From: Casp-actino8 sp965659595
GTDB lineage: Bacteria; Actinomycetota; Acidimicrobiia; Acidimicrobiales; Ilumatobacteraceae
Assembly: GCA_965659595.1 (NCBI GenBank)
Contig: CBFHWN010000028.1
Coordinates: 1 to 26,009 of the forward strand
Length of the DNA: 26,009 nt
Direction: 5' to 3'
Below, one piece after another: positions 7,742 through 13,987 of the stretch (its first letter is position 1; each line of letters starts with the position of its first letter). Both the position numbers and the translations under genes were made by a program. The notes under the pieces are model-generated. The model ran no database searches. It was not told where the DNA came from and saw nothing but the letters and a program-made list of their open reading frames with translations.

Positions 7742-7747
7742 AATGTA
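7742..7747 (-). promoter_or_regulatory. -10 hexamer TACATT of the photolyase gene
   Basis: On the minus strand TACATT, then GGCGTC, then GTG at 7735. It fills the 15-bp gap after the tadE stop. Confidence 0.5.
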
Positions 7748-7750
7748 ACG

Positions 7751-8143
7751 TCACGGATCGGCGAAGGACTCGGCGAGCATCGAGAGTGACTCGCGCAGTT
7801 CGACATCGGGCAGGAATCGCCCGATGATTGGAACGTCGGTTCCGTTCACCAGAACCACCTCCACTGTCACGATGTCGTTGTGTTCCTCGACCGACACCGA
7901 GACCGCTCGCGCCGGCAGCGATCGATCGATCACCGCTTCGGCAGCCGAACGAGGATCAAGAGCGACCGAGGCCGCTCGCGTTGCGTCGCGAGTGACGTGC
8001 ACCAGATGGATGCGATCGACCAGGACTACGAACACCTGAATGGCTCCGACGAGAGCGATCAGAAGGATCGGAACGGTCAACGCGAATTCGACAGCGGCCT
8101 GTCCCCGATCGGGGTGAACCTCAGGGGAGCTGCGACGTGACAC
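7751..8143 (-). CDS. TadE-like minor pseudopilin
   Basis: 130 residues. A short basic leader is followed by the class III prepilin-type junction RG-QAAVEFALTVPILLIALVGAIQVFV, with the conserved Glu 5 residues after Gly (GQAAVE) and a membrane helix. This is the TadE pattern of a minor pilin or assembly factor cleaved by a prepilin peptidase. The GTG start lies inside the end of the Flp-like gene (23-bp overlap). It is the last gene of the Tad operon. In mycobacteria one more small gene usually follows at this point; here the photolyase gene follows instead. Confidence 0.85.
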   Translation of the reverse strand: MSRRSSPEVHPDRGQAAVEFALTVPILLIALVGAIQVFVVLVDRIHLVHVTRDATRAASVALDPRSAAEAVIDRSLPARAVSVSVEEHNDIVTVEVVLVNGTDVPIIGRFLPDVELRESLSMLAESFADP

Positions 8144-8309
8144 TGTCGATCACACGATCGAACAGATCTCCGATCTTGCCACCTCCTCCACCGCCACTAG
8201 CCCACGCCACCACCAGGAGTGCGATGAGCGCGGCGGCGAGGATGACGAGGGCGTATTCCGATGTGGCTTGGCCGAGATCTCGACGATCGGATTCGAAGGG
8301 CTGGGACAT
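8121..8309 (-). CDS. Flp/DUF4244-like pilin subunit
   Basis: 62 residues. Leader MSQPFESDRRDLG, cleavage-type motif G-QATSEYA (Glu at +5, Tyr at +6, as in Flp prepilins), one hydrophobic helix ALVILAAALIALLVVAWA, then six consecutive glycines and a short amphipathic tail. The position between TadC and TadE is that of the DUF4244/Flp-like gene of actinobacterial Tad loci. ATG 8309 was chosen because GAGAGGA lies just upstream; the longer reading frame upstream is basic and overlaps tadC. The run of six glycines after the helix is unusual. Confidence 0.85.
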   Translation of the reverse strand: MSQPFESDRRDLGQATSEYALVILAAALIALLVVAWASGGGGGGKIGDLFDRVIDSVTSQLP

Positions 8310-8335
8310 GATTCCTCTCAGATGTTCGGTTGCAG

Positions 8336-8893
8336 TCAGAACGACAGGTCGAGACGGGACAAAGTGCCGATGAGTGTGGGAACGATCACGAGAACGAGAA
8401 AAGACGGAAGGATGCACACCACGAGAGGGAGGGACAGCTCGATCGACAACTCCTTCGACGAACTCTCGAGCAGTCGTCGACGAATGGCGTGGGCGTCGTA
8501 GGAAAGTCGGTCGACGACGTCGTCGAGTGGCACGCCGAGATGATGCCCGGCATCGAGAGCGTCGACCAGAGGACGTATTCGTGAACCGATCGACGACTCG
8601 AGGACCTTCAATGCGTCGACGAAGCGACCTCCGTCGTTCAGTTCGCGGACCGACGCCTCGAAAGCAGGCCGAAGCAAAGGGTCGACGTGAGGGGCGGCGA
8701 TTCGGAGAGTGTCGATGGGGGAATAACCCGCTCGAAGAGTCGCAGCGATCACGTCAATTGCGTCGGGAAGGACACGATCGATGCCCGAGTTGCGTCGTCG
8801 CCGTTGCTGCCGCCTTCGACCGATCACCCCCACCACGACGAACAGGGCGACCACGATCGCCATCATGAGCGAAACACCAGACGCGAGGTCCAT
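8336..8893 (-). CDS. TadC-like type II secretion F-domain membrane protein
   Basis: 185 residues. An N-terminal helix (SLMMAIVVALFVVVGVIG), a T2SF cytoplasmic helical domain (VLPDAIDVIAATLRAGYSP, GVPLDDVVDRLSYDAHAIRRR) and a C-terminal helix pair (LPLVVCILPSFLVLVIVPTLIG). It is the second of the two inner-membrane platform proteins of a Tad system. The ATG at 8893 was chosen at the first membrane segment; it overlaps the end of tadB by 31 bp. The protein is short, as is usual for the actinobacterial TadC-like partner. Confidence 0.88.
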   Translation of the reverse strand: MDLASGVSLMMAIVVALFVVVGVIGRRRQQRRRRNSGIDRVLPDAIDVIAATLRAGYSPIDTLRIAAPHVDPLLRPAFEASVRELNDGGRFVDALKVLESSIGSRIRPLVDALDAGHHLGVPLDDVVDRLSYDAHAIRRRLLESSSKELSIELSLPLVVCILPSFLVLVIVPTLIGTLSRLDLSF

Positions 8894-9438
8894 CGACGAC
8901 CTAACACGTTGAACGCCACCCCGAGTGTGATGCAGATCCAGCCGATCGGAGTGGCGACGAGAAGCTGTCGGACGTCGGGATCGTCGGCGATCATCCAGAG
9001 TGCACACACGATCGGCAACCAAGTCAGGAGGCGGATGGAAGCCAACGCCGTGCTGGCTTGGGTCAGACGATCAGCCCGTGCGGCCCGTCGAGCTCGCAGT
9101 GTGTCGGCGAGAGTGTCGACATGCCGGCTGGGTTCTCCTCCCACTCGTGCCGCCAACGAGAGAACCCGAAGCGTCAGCACCCGATCTCCGTTCGGACGAC
9201 GGCGGGCGGACTCGCACGCGAGTTGGCGTTCGAGACCGGATGCGAGTGACATACCGCGTCGAAGGTCGGTCGTCACGGCTCCCAACCACGAGCGCGGATG
9301 ATCACGAACCGCATATCGCACCGCCTCGAGGAGCGTCGAGCCCGACCTCAGTCGTCGACTGATCATCTCGGCTACGTCGAGACAATCGGGAGCGCCATCC
9401 GTTCGGGTCAGGCGTCGGGCTCGTCGTCGTGGGTTCAT
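8863..9438 (-). CDS. TadB-like type II secretion F-domain membrane protein
   Basis: 191 residues. The core T2SF signature is visible as AEMISRRLRSGSTLLEAVRYAV, RGMSLASGLERQLA and LSLAARVGGEPSRHVDTLADTLRAR, followed by two C-terminal helices (LLTWLPIVCALWMIA and IGWICITLGVAFNVLG). It lacks the N-terminal membrane segments of full-length TadB, so the platform is compact. It starts at an ATG overlapping the tadA stop (ATGA), indicating coupled translation. With TadC it would form the membrane base driven by TadA. Confidence 0.88.
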   Translation of the reverse strand: MNPRRRARRLTRTDGAPDCLDVAEMISRRLRSGSTLLEAVRYAVRDHPRSWLGAVTTDLRRGMSLASGLERQLACESARRRPNGDRVLTLRVLSLAARVGGEPSRHVDTLADTLRARRAARADRLTQASTALASIRLLTWLPIVCALWMIADDPDVRQLLVATPIGWICITLGVAFNVLGRRWTSRLVFRS

Positions 9439-10310
9439 CGGGGCAGGCGAAGGACTTGTTCGATCCGTCGACGACCGGTTGAGTCACGACCCAGATGGAT
9501 CACGACGTGGACGGCTGTGCGCACCATCGTCTCGATCGTGCGAGCGTCGACTCCGTGGAGTGATCGATGGAGGAGCAGACCGAGTCGGCGCAGGGCGTCG
9601 TGCGCATTGTTGGCGTGCACGGTGGAGAGCGAGCCGAGATGCCCGGTGTTCAGAGCATTCACGAGGGTCACCGCTTCGTTACCGCGCACTTCGCCGACCA
9701 CCAGGCGATCCGGACGCAGACGCAACGAGGAGCGAAGGAGATCGTCGAGGTCGACTCCGGCCCGTTCGTCGGCGGTCGGTTGCCGTGTCTCGAGACGTAC
9801 GAGGTGTGGGTGAGAGGCGACGAGTTCGTGAACGTCCTCGAGGATCACCACTCGCTCGTGGGGTGAAACGGCCGAGACCAGAGCGCCGAGCAGACTCGTC
9901 TTGCCACTTCCGGTGGCGCCACTCACCAGAACGTTTCGTCGCTCGTCGACGAGGGTGAGAATTGCGTCCGCCGAGACGGTGTCGGAGGAGAAGTCGGCCA
10001 CAGTGAAGCGACGGTGACGCAGCAGACGGAAGGCGACGCACGTCCCGTGAACGGCGATCGGTGCCACGACGGCGGACACCCGTGTTCCGTCGCCGAGTCG
10101 GGCATCGACAACCGGGTGAAGCCGGTCCAGTCGACGCCCGAGCGGAGCGAGGATGCTCTCCAGTTCGACATCGATCACTCCCGGTGCGAGAGATCCGATT
10201 CGCTGCAGTGCGCCGGAGCGGTCGCACCACAGTTCGGTTCCGTGATTCACCAGGACGTCGGTGACGTCGGGATCGTCGAGCAATCGTCGGAGAGCTTCGA
10301 TCGACGTCAT
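9435..10310 (-). CDS. tadA: TadA/CpaF-type secretion ATPase (short N terminus)
   Basis: 291 residues of a type II/IV secretion hexameric ATPase. Walker A is VSGATGSGKTSLLG, Walker B region RLRPDRLVVGEVRGNEAV, and the His-box GHLGSLSTVHANNA. It powers Tad pilus or secretion assembly at the cytoplasmic face. The protein begins directly at the segment IEALRRLLDDPDVTDVLVNHG, so the N-terminal domain that precedes it in most TadA/CpaF proteins (usually well over 350 residues) is absent. The ATG at 10308-10310 overlaps the stop of the upstream CpaE-like gene (ATGA). The in-frame extension upstream lies inside that gene and is arginine-rich with no family similarity, so it was not used. Confidence 0.93.
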   Translation of the reverse strand: MTSIEALRRLLDDPDVTDVLVNHGTELWCDRSGALQRIGSLAPGVIDVELESILAPLGRRLDRLHPVVDARLGDGTRVSAVVAPIAVHGTCVAFRLLRHRRFTVADFSSDTVSADAILTLVDERRNVLVSGATGSGKTSLLGALVSAVSPHERVVILEDVHELVASHPHLVRLETRQPTADERAGVDLDDLLRSSLRLRPDRLVVGEVRGNEAVTLVNALNTGHLGSLSTVHANNAHDALRRLGLLLHRSLHGVDARTIETMVRTAVHVVIHLGRDSTGRRRIEQVLRLPR

Positions 10311-10963
10311 GAGTCGACGAGGAGTTCGTCGACGACCGGGAGTAGTGCTCGCTCGAGACCCGTGGGAAGCCGCGAGCGAAGGACACCAGCGTCGACGGCT
10401 CGACTGACATCGGCCGCCATCGAAATCTCGGCGGCCAAGGGGAGGCCGCACACATTGACGACGTCGCGGGTTGTGAGTACTCGATCGGGAGGTCGAACCA
10501 CGACGAGGCCGTCCCAACGAGAGGGCTCGCTGACCGCGGCGCGGAGAGCGACGTAACACGGGCGGATGACGAGGAGTCGTCGTGGCTTCAAGGAATCGAG
10601 ATACGTCGTGGTGTCGAGGCACCCGGCATCGATCACGATGTGTGCCTCGGGCCGGAGTTCGTCGAGAGCGAGTGCAAGACCGGACAGGTCGCAGTTGTGA
10701 TCGAGAGCTGTCGACCCGGTGGGAACGAGTCGAAGTCGTGCCGTGACGTCGGCCGCCAGGTCGGTCAGACGCCGATCGGCCGACATCAACCAGTCGTGAA
10801 GGCCGTCATGGATCGACGGGAGTCCGTTGATGTCGGGTTGGTCTCCGGCGAGATCGACGAGATATGTGGGTCGCGAGTCGTCACGCGAGACGAGAAGAGC
10901 GAGGGCGGCGGCGGTGACCGACGTGCCGACTCCTCCTTTGACGGACGAGAGAACCACCAACAT
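10307..10963 (-). CDS. CpaE/TadZ/Ssd-like P-loop ATPase
   Basis: 218 residues of the ParA/MinD superfamily with a deviant Walker A motif SSVKGGVGTSVTA at the N terminus, a switch-type AHIVIDAGC near residue 110, and a conserved C-terminal fold. In Tad loci this protein localises the apparatus. In mycobacteria the equivalent first gene of the cluster is named ssd. No receiver domain is attached, unlike classical CpaE. The start ATG is preceded by GAGGTG with 4-6 nt spacing. It is the first gene of the Tad operon, and all six genes are on the same strand with overlaps or short gaps. Confidence 0.85.
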   Translation of the reverse strand: MLVVLSSVKGGVGTSVTAAALALLVSRDDSRPTYLVDLAGDQPDINGLPSIHDGLHDWLMSADRRLTDLAADVTARLRLVPTGSTALDHNCDLSGLALALDELRPEAHIVIDAGCLDTTTYLDSLKPRRLLVIRPCYVALRAAVSEPSRWDGLVVVRPPDRVLTTRDVVNVCGLPLAAEISMAADVSRAVDAGVLRSRLPTGLERALLPVVDELLVDS

Positions 10964-11038
10964 GACACACCTCGCGTTCGAGCTGACACGGGAAGTCGAA
11001 CGTGGGCGAGTGTGGCGGCGGAGCCGAGCGAGAGGCGG

Positions 11039-11113
11039 TCAGGACGACTGCATCTTCTTCGCCGCAGCGGCCACGAGGCCCATGACGGCGAGGAGAAGAA
11101 CGAGTTTCTTCAT
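11039..11113 (-). CDS. 24-aa membrane micropeptide (possibly DLW-39-related)
   Basis: The frame codes for a 24-residue peptide, MKKLVLLLAVMGLVAAAAKK then MQSS, that is, a short membrane helix with basic ends. The evidence that it is real is the TAGCCT hexamer placed exactly 7 nt before the ATG, the same arrangement as at other starts here. It faces selC across 40 bp. The start MKKL followed by a hydrophobic stretch and KK-x-Q recalls the small actinobacterial DLW-39 family, but the DLW motif and tail of that family are missing. Function is unknown. Confidence 0.45.
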   Translation of the reverse strand: MKKLVLLLAVMGLVAAAAKKMQSS

Positions 11114-11120
11114 GCGGGTG

Positions 11121-11126
11121 AGGCTA
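11121..11126 (-). promoter_or_regulatory. -10 hexamer TAGCCT of the micropeptide gene
   Basis: On the minus strand TAGCCT is followed by CACCCGC (7 nt) and ATG at 11113. Confidence 0.45.
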
Positions 11127-11140
11127 GCGGTGGTTCCCGT

Positions 11141-11146
11141 TACCCT
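11141..11146 (+). promoter_or_regulatory. -10 hexamer TACCCT of selC
   Basis: TACCCT is followed by 7 nt and then the first acceptor base G11154, so the predicted transcription start is the mature tRNA 5' end. It is divergent from the micropeptide promoter, with only 14 bp between the two hexamers. Confidence 0.45.
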
Positions 11147-11153
11147 CGGTGTC

Positions 11154-11249
11154 GGAGGTGTCCGAGTACCTGGTGGACTCCGCCGCCTTCAAAGCGGTTG
11201 GAACGGGCGATCCCCGTTCGGCGGGTTCGATTCCCGTCCACCTCCGCCA
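11154..11249 (+). tRNA. selC: Selenocysteine tRNA (anticodon UCA)
   Basis: A 96-nt tRNA with encoded CCA. Acceptor GGAGGTG pairs with CACCTCC (7 pairs; the eighth position is T11161 against C11238). The extended D arm is 11164-11169/11175-11180, six positions with one A-G mismatch and a CTGGT loop. The anticodon stem GCCGC/GCGGT closes loop CTTCAAA, with TCA at 11189-11191. The long variable arm is AACGGG-CGATC-CCCGTT (11202-11218). The T arm is GCGGG-TTCGATT-CCCGT, discriminator G11246, CCA 11247-11249. Anticodon TCA, long variable arm, long D stem and G discriminator together identify tRNA-Sec, which inserts selenocysteine at UGA with SelA/SelB/SelD encoded elsewhere. No selenoprotein is evident in this window. 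Confidence 0.95.
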
Positions 11250-11262
11250 ACGCCGCAGGCGT
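11232..11262 (+). repeat. 31-bp direct repeat, copy 1 (selC 3' end plus hairpin)
   Basis: This copy runs from the T-loop/T-stem junction through the acceptor and CCA into the hairpin arm. It is identical to 11303-11333, 71 bp further on. Confidence 0.95.
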
Positions 11263-11263
11263 T
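11249..11263 (+). terminator. Hairpin AACGCC-GCA-GGCGTT after selC
   Basis: A 6-bp perfect stem with a 3-nt loop begins at the last CCA base. There is no T tract. It could terminate selC or aid 3' processing. A near-copy (5 of 6 pairs) lies in the second repeat at the sigma factor stop. Confidence 0.35.
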
Positions 11264-11302
11264 GCACGCGTGCGTTCGAATCGGGAGGAGTGAAGCGACG
11301 GA

Positions 11303-11333
11303 TCCCGTCCACCTCCGCCAACGCCGCAGGCGT
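11303..11333 (+). repeat. 31-bp direct repeat, copy 2 (duplicated selC tail)
   Basis: An exact copy of the selC 3' end (acceptor strand, CCA and hairpin), without the rest of a tRNA. Its last base is the first base of the sigma factor stop codon (complement), so it forms the 3' boundary of that gene. Confidence 0.95.
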
Positions 11334-12274
11334 CAGACGGCGAGCAGGTCGCGCGCGCCCGTGTCGGACGACGGATGGCGCAACTTGGACATCGCGCGCG
11401 CCTCGATCTGACGAATGCGCTCACGAGTGAGATTGAAGTGCTCACCGACTTCTTCGAGAGTGCGGGGTTCGCCTCGGTCGAGACCGAAACGCAACTTCAG
11501 GATCTCGCGCTCGCGCTCGTCGAGCGGTGCGAGCAGACGCTGGATCTCTTCGGGCAACAACGCAGTGGCGGCCACCTCGAACGGACTCTCGGCCGAACGG
11601 TCTTCCACCACGTCACCGAGTTCGGCGTCTCCGTCTTCGCGCAACGGCTCGCTGAGCGAGAGGGGCTCGGCCGCGAAGCGCAGCGCTTCGGTCACCTTGT
11701 CCTCGGGCATCTCGACTTCTTCGGCCAATTCGCGCAGCGTGGGCTGACGGCCGAACTTGAGTTCGAGGCGTGAGCGGGCCTTTTGCAGACGGGCGAGGGT
11801 GTCGCCAGCGTGCACTGGCAGACGGATGGTGCGTCCGGTGTTGGCGATACCGCGGGTGATGGCCTGACGGATCCACCACGTGGCGTAAGTGGAGAACTTG
11901 AAGCCTTTGCGCCAGTCGAACTTCTCGACGGCGTGCATGAGACCGAGGTTGCCCTCTTGGATGAGATCCAGGAGGGGAAGGCCCGACGCCTGATACTTCT
12001 TGGCGATCGAGACGACGAGTCGGAGGTTCGACTGGACGAATTGGCGCTCGGCGACATCTCCGTCACGGGAGAGATTGCGCAATTCGCGCTTCTTGGCGGG
12101 AGTGAGACCCTTTCCACCGGTCGCTTCGAGTTCTTCGCGCGCTGCTTTTCCGGCTTCGATCTGCTTGGCGAGGCGAACCTCGTCATCCTTCGTGAGCAGC
12201 GTGTACTGCCCGATGTCGGAGAGATACAGCCGGACGAGATCTTCCTCGTCGCGATCAGCTCGGTCCTTGGCCAC
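11333..12274 (-). CDS. RNA polymerase sigma-70 factor (SigA/SigB-like, group 1/2)
   Basis: 313 residues. Region 1.2 (DLVRLYLSDIGQYTLLTKDDEVRLAKQIE), region 2 (NLRLVVSIAKKYQASGLPLLDLIQEGNLGLM, then FKFSTYATWWIRQAITRGIA), region 3 (IRLPVHAGDTLARLQKARSRL) and region 4 with the helix-turn-helix (LEEVGEHFNLTRERIRQIEARAMSKLRHP). There is no region 1.1 and the tail is ARDLLAV instead of the usual LRDYLD-like end, which favours a group 2 (alternative, SigB-like) factor over the primary one; a primary factor with a trimmed N terminus cannot be ruled out. It starts at GTG with GAGGG 7 nt upstream, unlike most genes in the window, so it has a leader. Confidence 0.93.
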   Translation of the reverse strand: MAKDRADRDEEDLVRLYLSDIGQYTLLTKDDEVRLAKQIEAGKAAREELEATGGKGLTPAKKRELRNLSRDGDVAERQFVQSNLRLVVSIAKKYQASGLPLLDLIQEGNLGLMHAVEKFDWRKGFKFSTYATWWIRQAITRGIANTGRTIRLPVHAGDTLARLQKARSRLELKFGRQPTLRELAEEVEMPEDKVTEALRFAAEPLSLSEPLREDGDAELGDVVEDRSAESPFEVAATALLPEEIQRLLAPLDEREREILKLRFGLDRGEPRTLEEVGEHFNLTRERIRQIEARAMSKLRHPSSDTGARDLLAV

Positions 12275-12372
12275 CTGTCACCCTCGCTTCACTGCAGGTT
12301 GTCGCTCACTTCTCGGTTGCCCGAAAACGCCACTGAATGGTTTGCCACGCCATCCCCCGGCGAATGGCGGGA

Positions 12373-12400
12373 ACGCTACCGACGCACACGCGAACCGCAA
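12373..12400 (-). promoter_or_regulatory. Candidate promoter of the sigma factor gene
   Basis: On the minus strand TTGCGG (12395-12400), a 16-bp spacer, then TAGCGT (12373-12378). The predicted start is near 12366, giving a leader of about 90 nt before GTG 12274. This lies in the 181-bp divergent gap (12275-12455), the largest intergenic space of the window; nothing else is seen in it apart from the opposing promoter. Confidence 0.4.
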
Positions 12401-12422
12401 CCCGAGAACGAAATTCGCCAAG

Positions 12423-12428
12423 TAGTGT
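12423..12428 (+). promoter_or_regulatory. -10 hexamer TAGTGT of the BI-1 operon
   Basis: TAGTGT is placed to give a start near 12435 and a leader of about 20 nt that contains the strong ribosome binding site. Confidence 0.4.
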
Positions 12429-12442
12429 TTTCACAAACGTGC

Positions 12443-12449
12443 AAAGGAG
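12443..12449 (+). promoter_or_regulatory. Strong ribosome binding site AAAGGAG
   Basis: AAAGGAG lies 6 nt before ATG 12456 and fixes that start. It is one of the few clear sites in a window dominated by starts without one. Confidence 0.8.
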
Positions 12450-12455
12450 AACGCA

Positions 12456-13286
12456 ATGGCGAATCCAGTGCTAAATGACAAACAACTCGAAAAGGCCGCG
12501 AACAAGGCCGGTTGGGCGGCACCTGCTCAGACGGATTGGGCGGCGCCCTCGCAGAATTCTCGTCGTCCTGTCGATGACGGACCGGTGAGTCCATGGACGC
12601 CGGCTTCCGGGGTCATGACGATCGGCGGAACAGTGTCGGCGACGGCTGCTCTGTTCACCCTGCTTCTCGCTGGAGCGACCATCGGCTGGATGGGTGTCGA
12701 CGCCCCCGAAGGTGAGGTGTACTCGTTCCCCACCTTTGCGATTCTCGGTGTGTTCGTCGGTTTCGCCCTCGCCATCACGTTGGCGTTCAAGCCGATGTGG
12801 GCGCGAGTTCTCGCACCCATCTATGCAGTGGCACAAGGTCTGTTCGTCGGAGCCATCAGTCGCGCGTACGAGACGTACTACGACGGCATCGTCGTTCAGG
12901 CCGCCGGTGTCACTGTGGCTGTCTTCGCCGGCATGCTTGCCCTGTACGGCCTTCGAATCATCAAAGTCACCGATCGTTTTCGTCGCACGATTGTCGGAGC
13001 GACTCTCGGCATCATGGTCTTCTACGGAATTTCGTTGTTGATGTCGTTGTTCGGCGCCACGCCACCCTTCATCACCTCCACGAGTGTTTTCGGAATCGGG
13101 TTCAGCGTTCTCGTTGCAGCGATCGCTGCCTTCAACCTGGCTCTCGACTTCGATTTCATCGAGCGCGGCTCGAAGCAAGGTATGCCCAAGGCCGTCGAGT
13201 GGTTCGCGGCTTTCGGTCTGTTGGTCACGGTCGTCTGGCTGTACCTCGAAATCCTGCGACTTCTCGCCAAACTTCGCGAGCGGTGA
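12456..13286 (+). CDS. BAX inhibitor-1 / YccA-family membrane protein
   Basis: 276 residues. A soluble N-terminal stretch of about 45 residues with a duplicated WAAPAQTD/WAAPSQNS motif precedes seven hydrophobic helices. Family features include PWTPASGVMTIGGTVSATAALFTLLLAGATIGW, MWARVLAPIYAVAQGLFVGAIS and the C-terminal LDFDFIERGSKQGMPKAVEWFAAFGLLVTVVWLYLEILRLL with its acidic pair. Bacterial members of this family are linked to membrane or proteolytic stress and, in some cases, calcium leak. It is the first gene of a three-gene operon; its stop overlaps the GTG of the next gene (GTGA), so CPBP translation is coupled. Confidence 0.93.
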   Translation: MANPVLNDKQLEKAANKAGWAAPAQTDWAAPSQNSRRPVDDGPVSPWTPASGVMTIGGTVSATAALFTLLLAGATIGWMGVDAPEGEVYSFPTFAILGVFVGFALAITLAFKPMWARVLAPIYAVAQGLFVGAISRAYETYYDGIVVQAAGVTVAVFAGMLALYGLRIIKVTDRFRRTIVGATLGIMVFYGISLLMSLFGATPPFITSTSVFGIGFSVLVAAIAAFNLALDFDFIERGSKQGMPKAVEWFAAFGLLVTVVWLYLEILRLLAKLRER

Positions 13287-13987
13287 CCAACACGATCAAC
13301 GATCGCGATCGTCACACCTTCGACGATCTCGATCGTCGAACCATCACGGTCGTCGGAGTCGCACTCGTCAGTCTGTGGGGCGGAAAGTTCGCTTTCAGTT
13401 GGCGAGGCGACGACTGGACGCGCCTCACCGAGATGTCGTGGTGGGCCGGATCACAGATCGTCTTCTACCTCGTCGTGCCGATGTTGGCATTGCTGGTCGT
13501 TGGCATGCGACCGGTCGACATCGGCTGGCGTCTTCACGGCACGTCTCGTGATTGGAAGAAGTACGTCGCTCTCTTCGTGATCGCAGCACCGTTCGTGATC
13601 GTCGCCAGCACGACGGCCGAGTTCCAGGATCGCTACCCGCTCTACGAGATCTATCGCGGTCAATCCGACGTCTGGCGCGACTTGTCGATCTGGTGGCCTC
13701 TTTATGTCGCGCAGTTCGTGGCGATTGAGACTTTCTTCCGTGGTTTTCTGGTGCTCGGTCTCGCTCCGAAGATCGGTCAACTCTCGATTCTCGTGGCCAC
13801 GATCCCGTACCTGATGATTCATTTCGTCAAGCCACCGGTCGAAGCACTGGCATCGATCGTCGGCGGAATCGTCATGGGCACGCTCGCGTATCGAACGAAG
13901 AGCGTGTGGTGGGGAGTCGGCCTGCATGTGGCGGTGGCCGCCTTGATGGACGTCATGTCCCTCGGCCACAAAGGCTTCCTCTGGTGA
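13283..13987 (+). CDS. CPBP-family intramembrane protease-like protein
   Basis: 234 residues with several membrane helices. CPBP (Abi/Rce1-like) motifs: FVAIETFFRGFLVLGLAPK for motif 1, TIPYLMIHFVKPP for the FxxxH motif, and GVGLHVAVAALMDV for the third His. In motif 1 the second Glu of the canonical EExxxR is Thr (E-T-F-F-R), so peptidase activity is uncertain; some members act as non-proteolytic membrane proteins. The GTG at 13283-13285 was chosen because it overlaps the BI-1 stop; longer frames upstream lie in the BI-1 gene. Its own stop overlaps the GTG of the next gene in the same way. Confidence 0.85.
   Translation: MTNTINDRDRHTFDDLDRRTITVVGVALVSLWGGKFAFSWRGDDWTRLTEMSWWAGSQIVFYLVVPMLALLVVGMRPVDIGWRLHGTSRDWKKYVALFVIAAPFVIVASTTAEFQDRYPLYEIYRGQSDVWRDLSIWWPLYVAQFVAIETFFRGFLVLGLAPKIGQLSILVATIPYLMIHFVKPPVEALASIVGGIVMGTLAYRTKSVWWGVGLHVAVAALMDVMSLGHKGFLW

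Noticed and set aside
7911..7940. Repeated GATC/CGATCG tracts
   Set aside because: CGATCG- and TCGA-rich stretches occur all over the window as part of coding composition; no array or spacing was found.
11303..11333. Second tRNA-Sec gene
   Set aside because: Only the 3' 31 bp are present; there is no D arm, anticodon arm or variable arm upstream of it.
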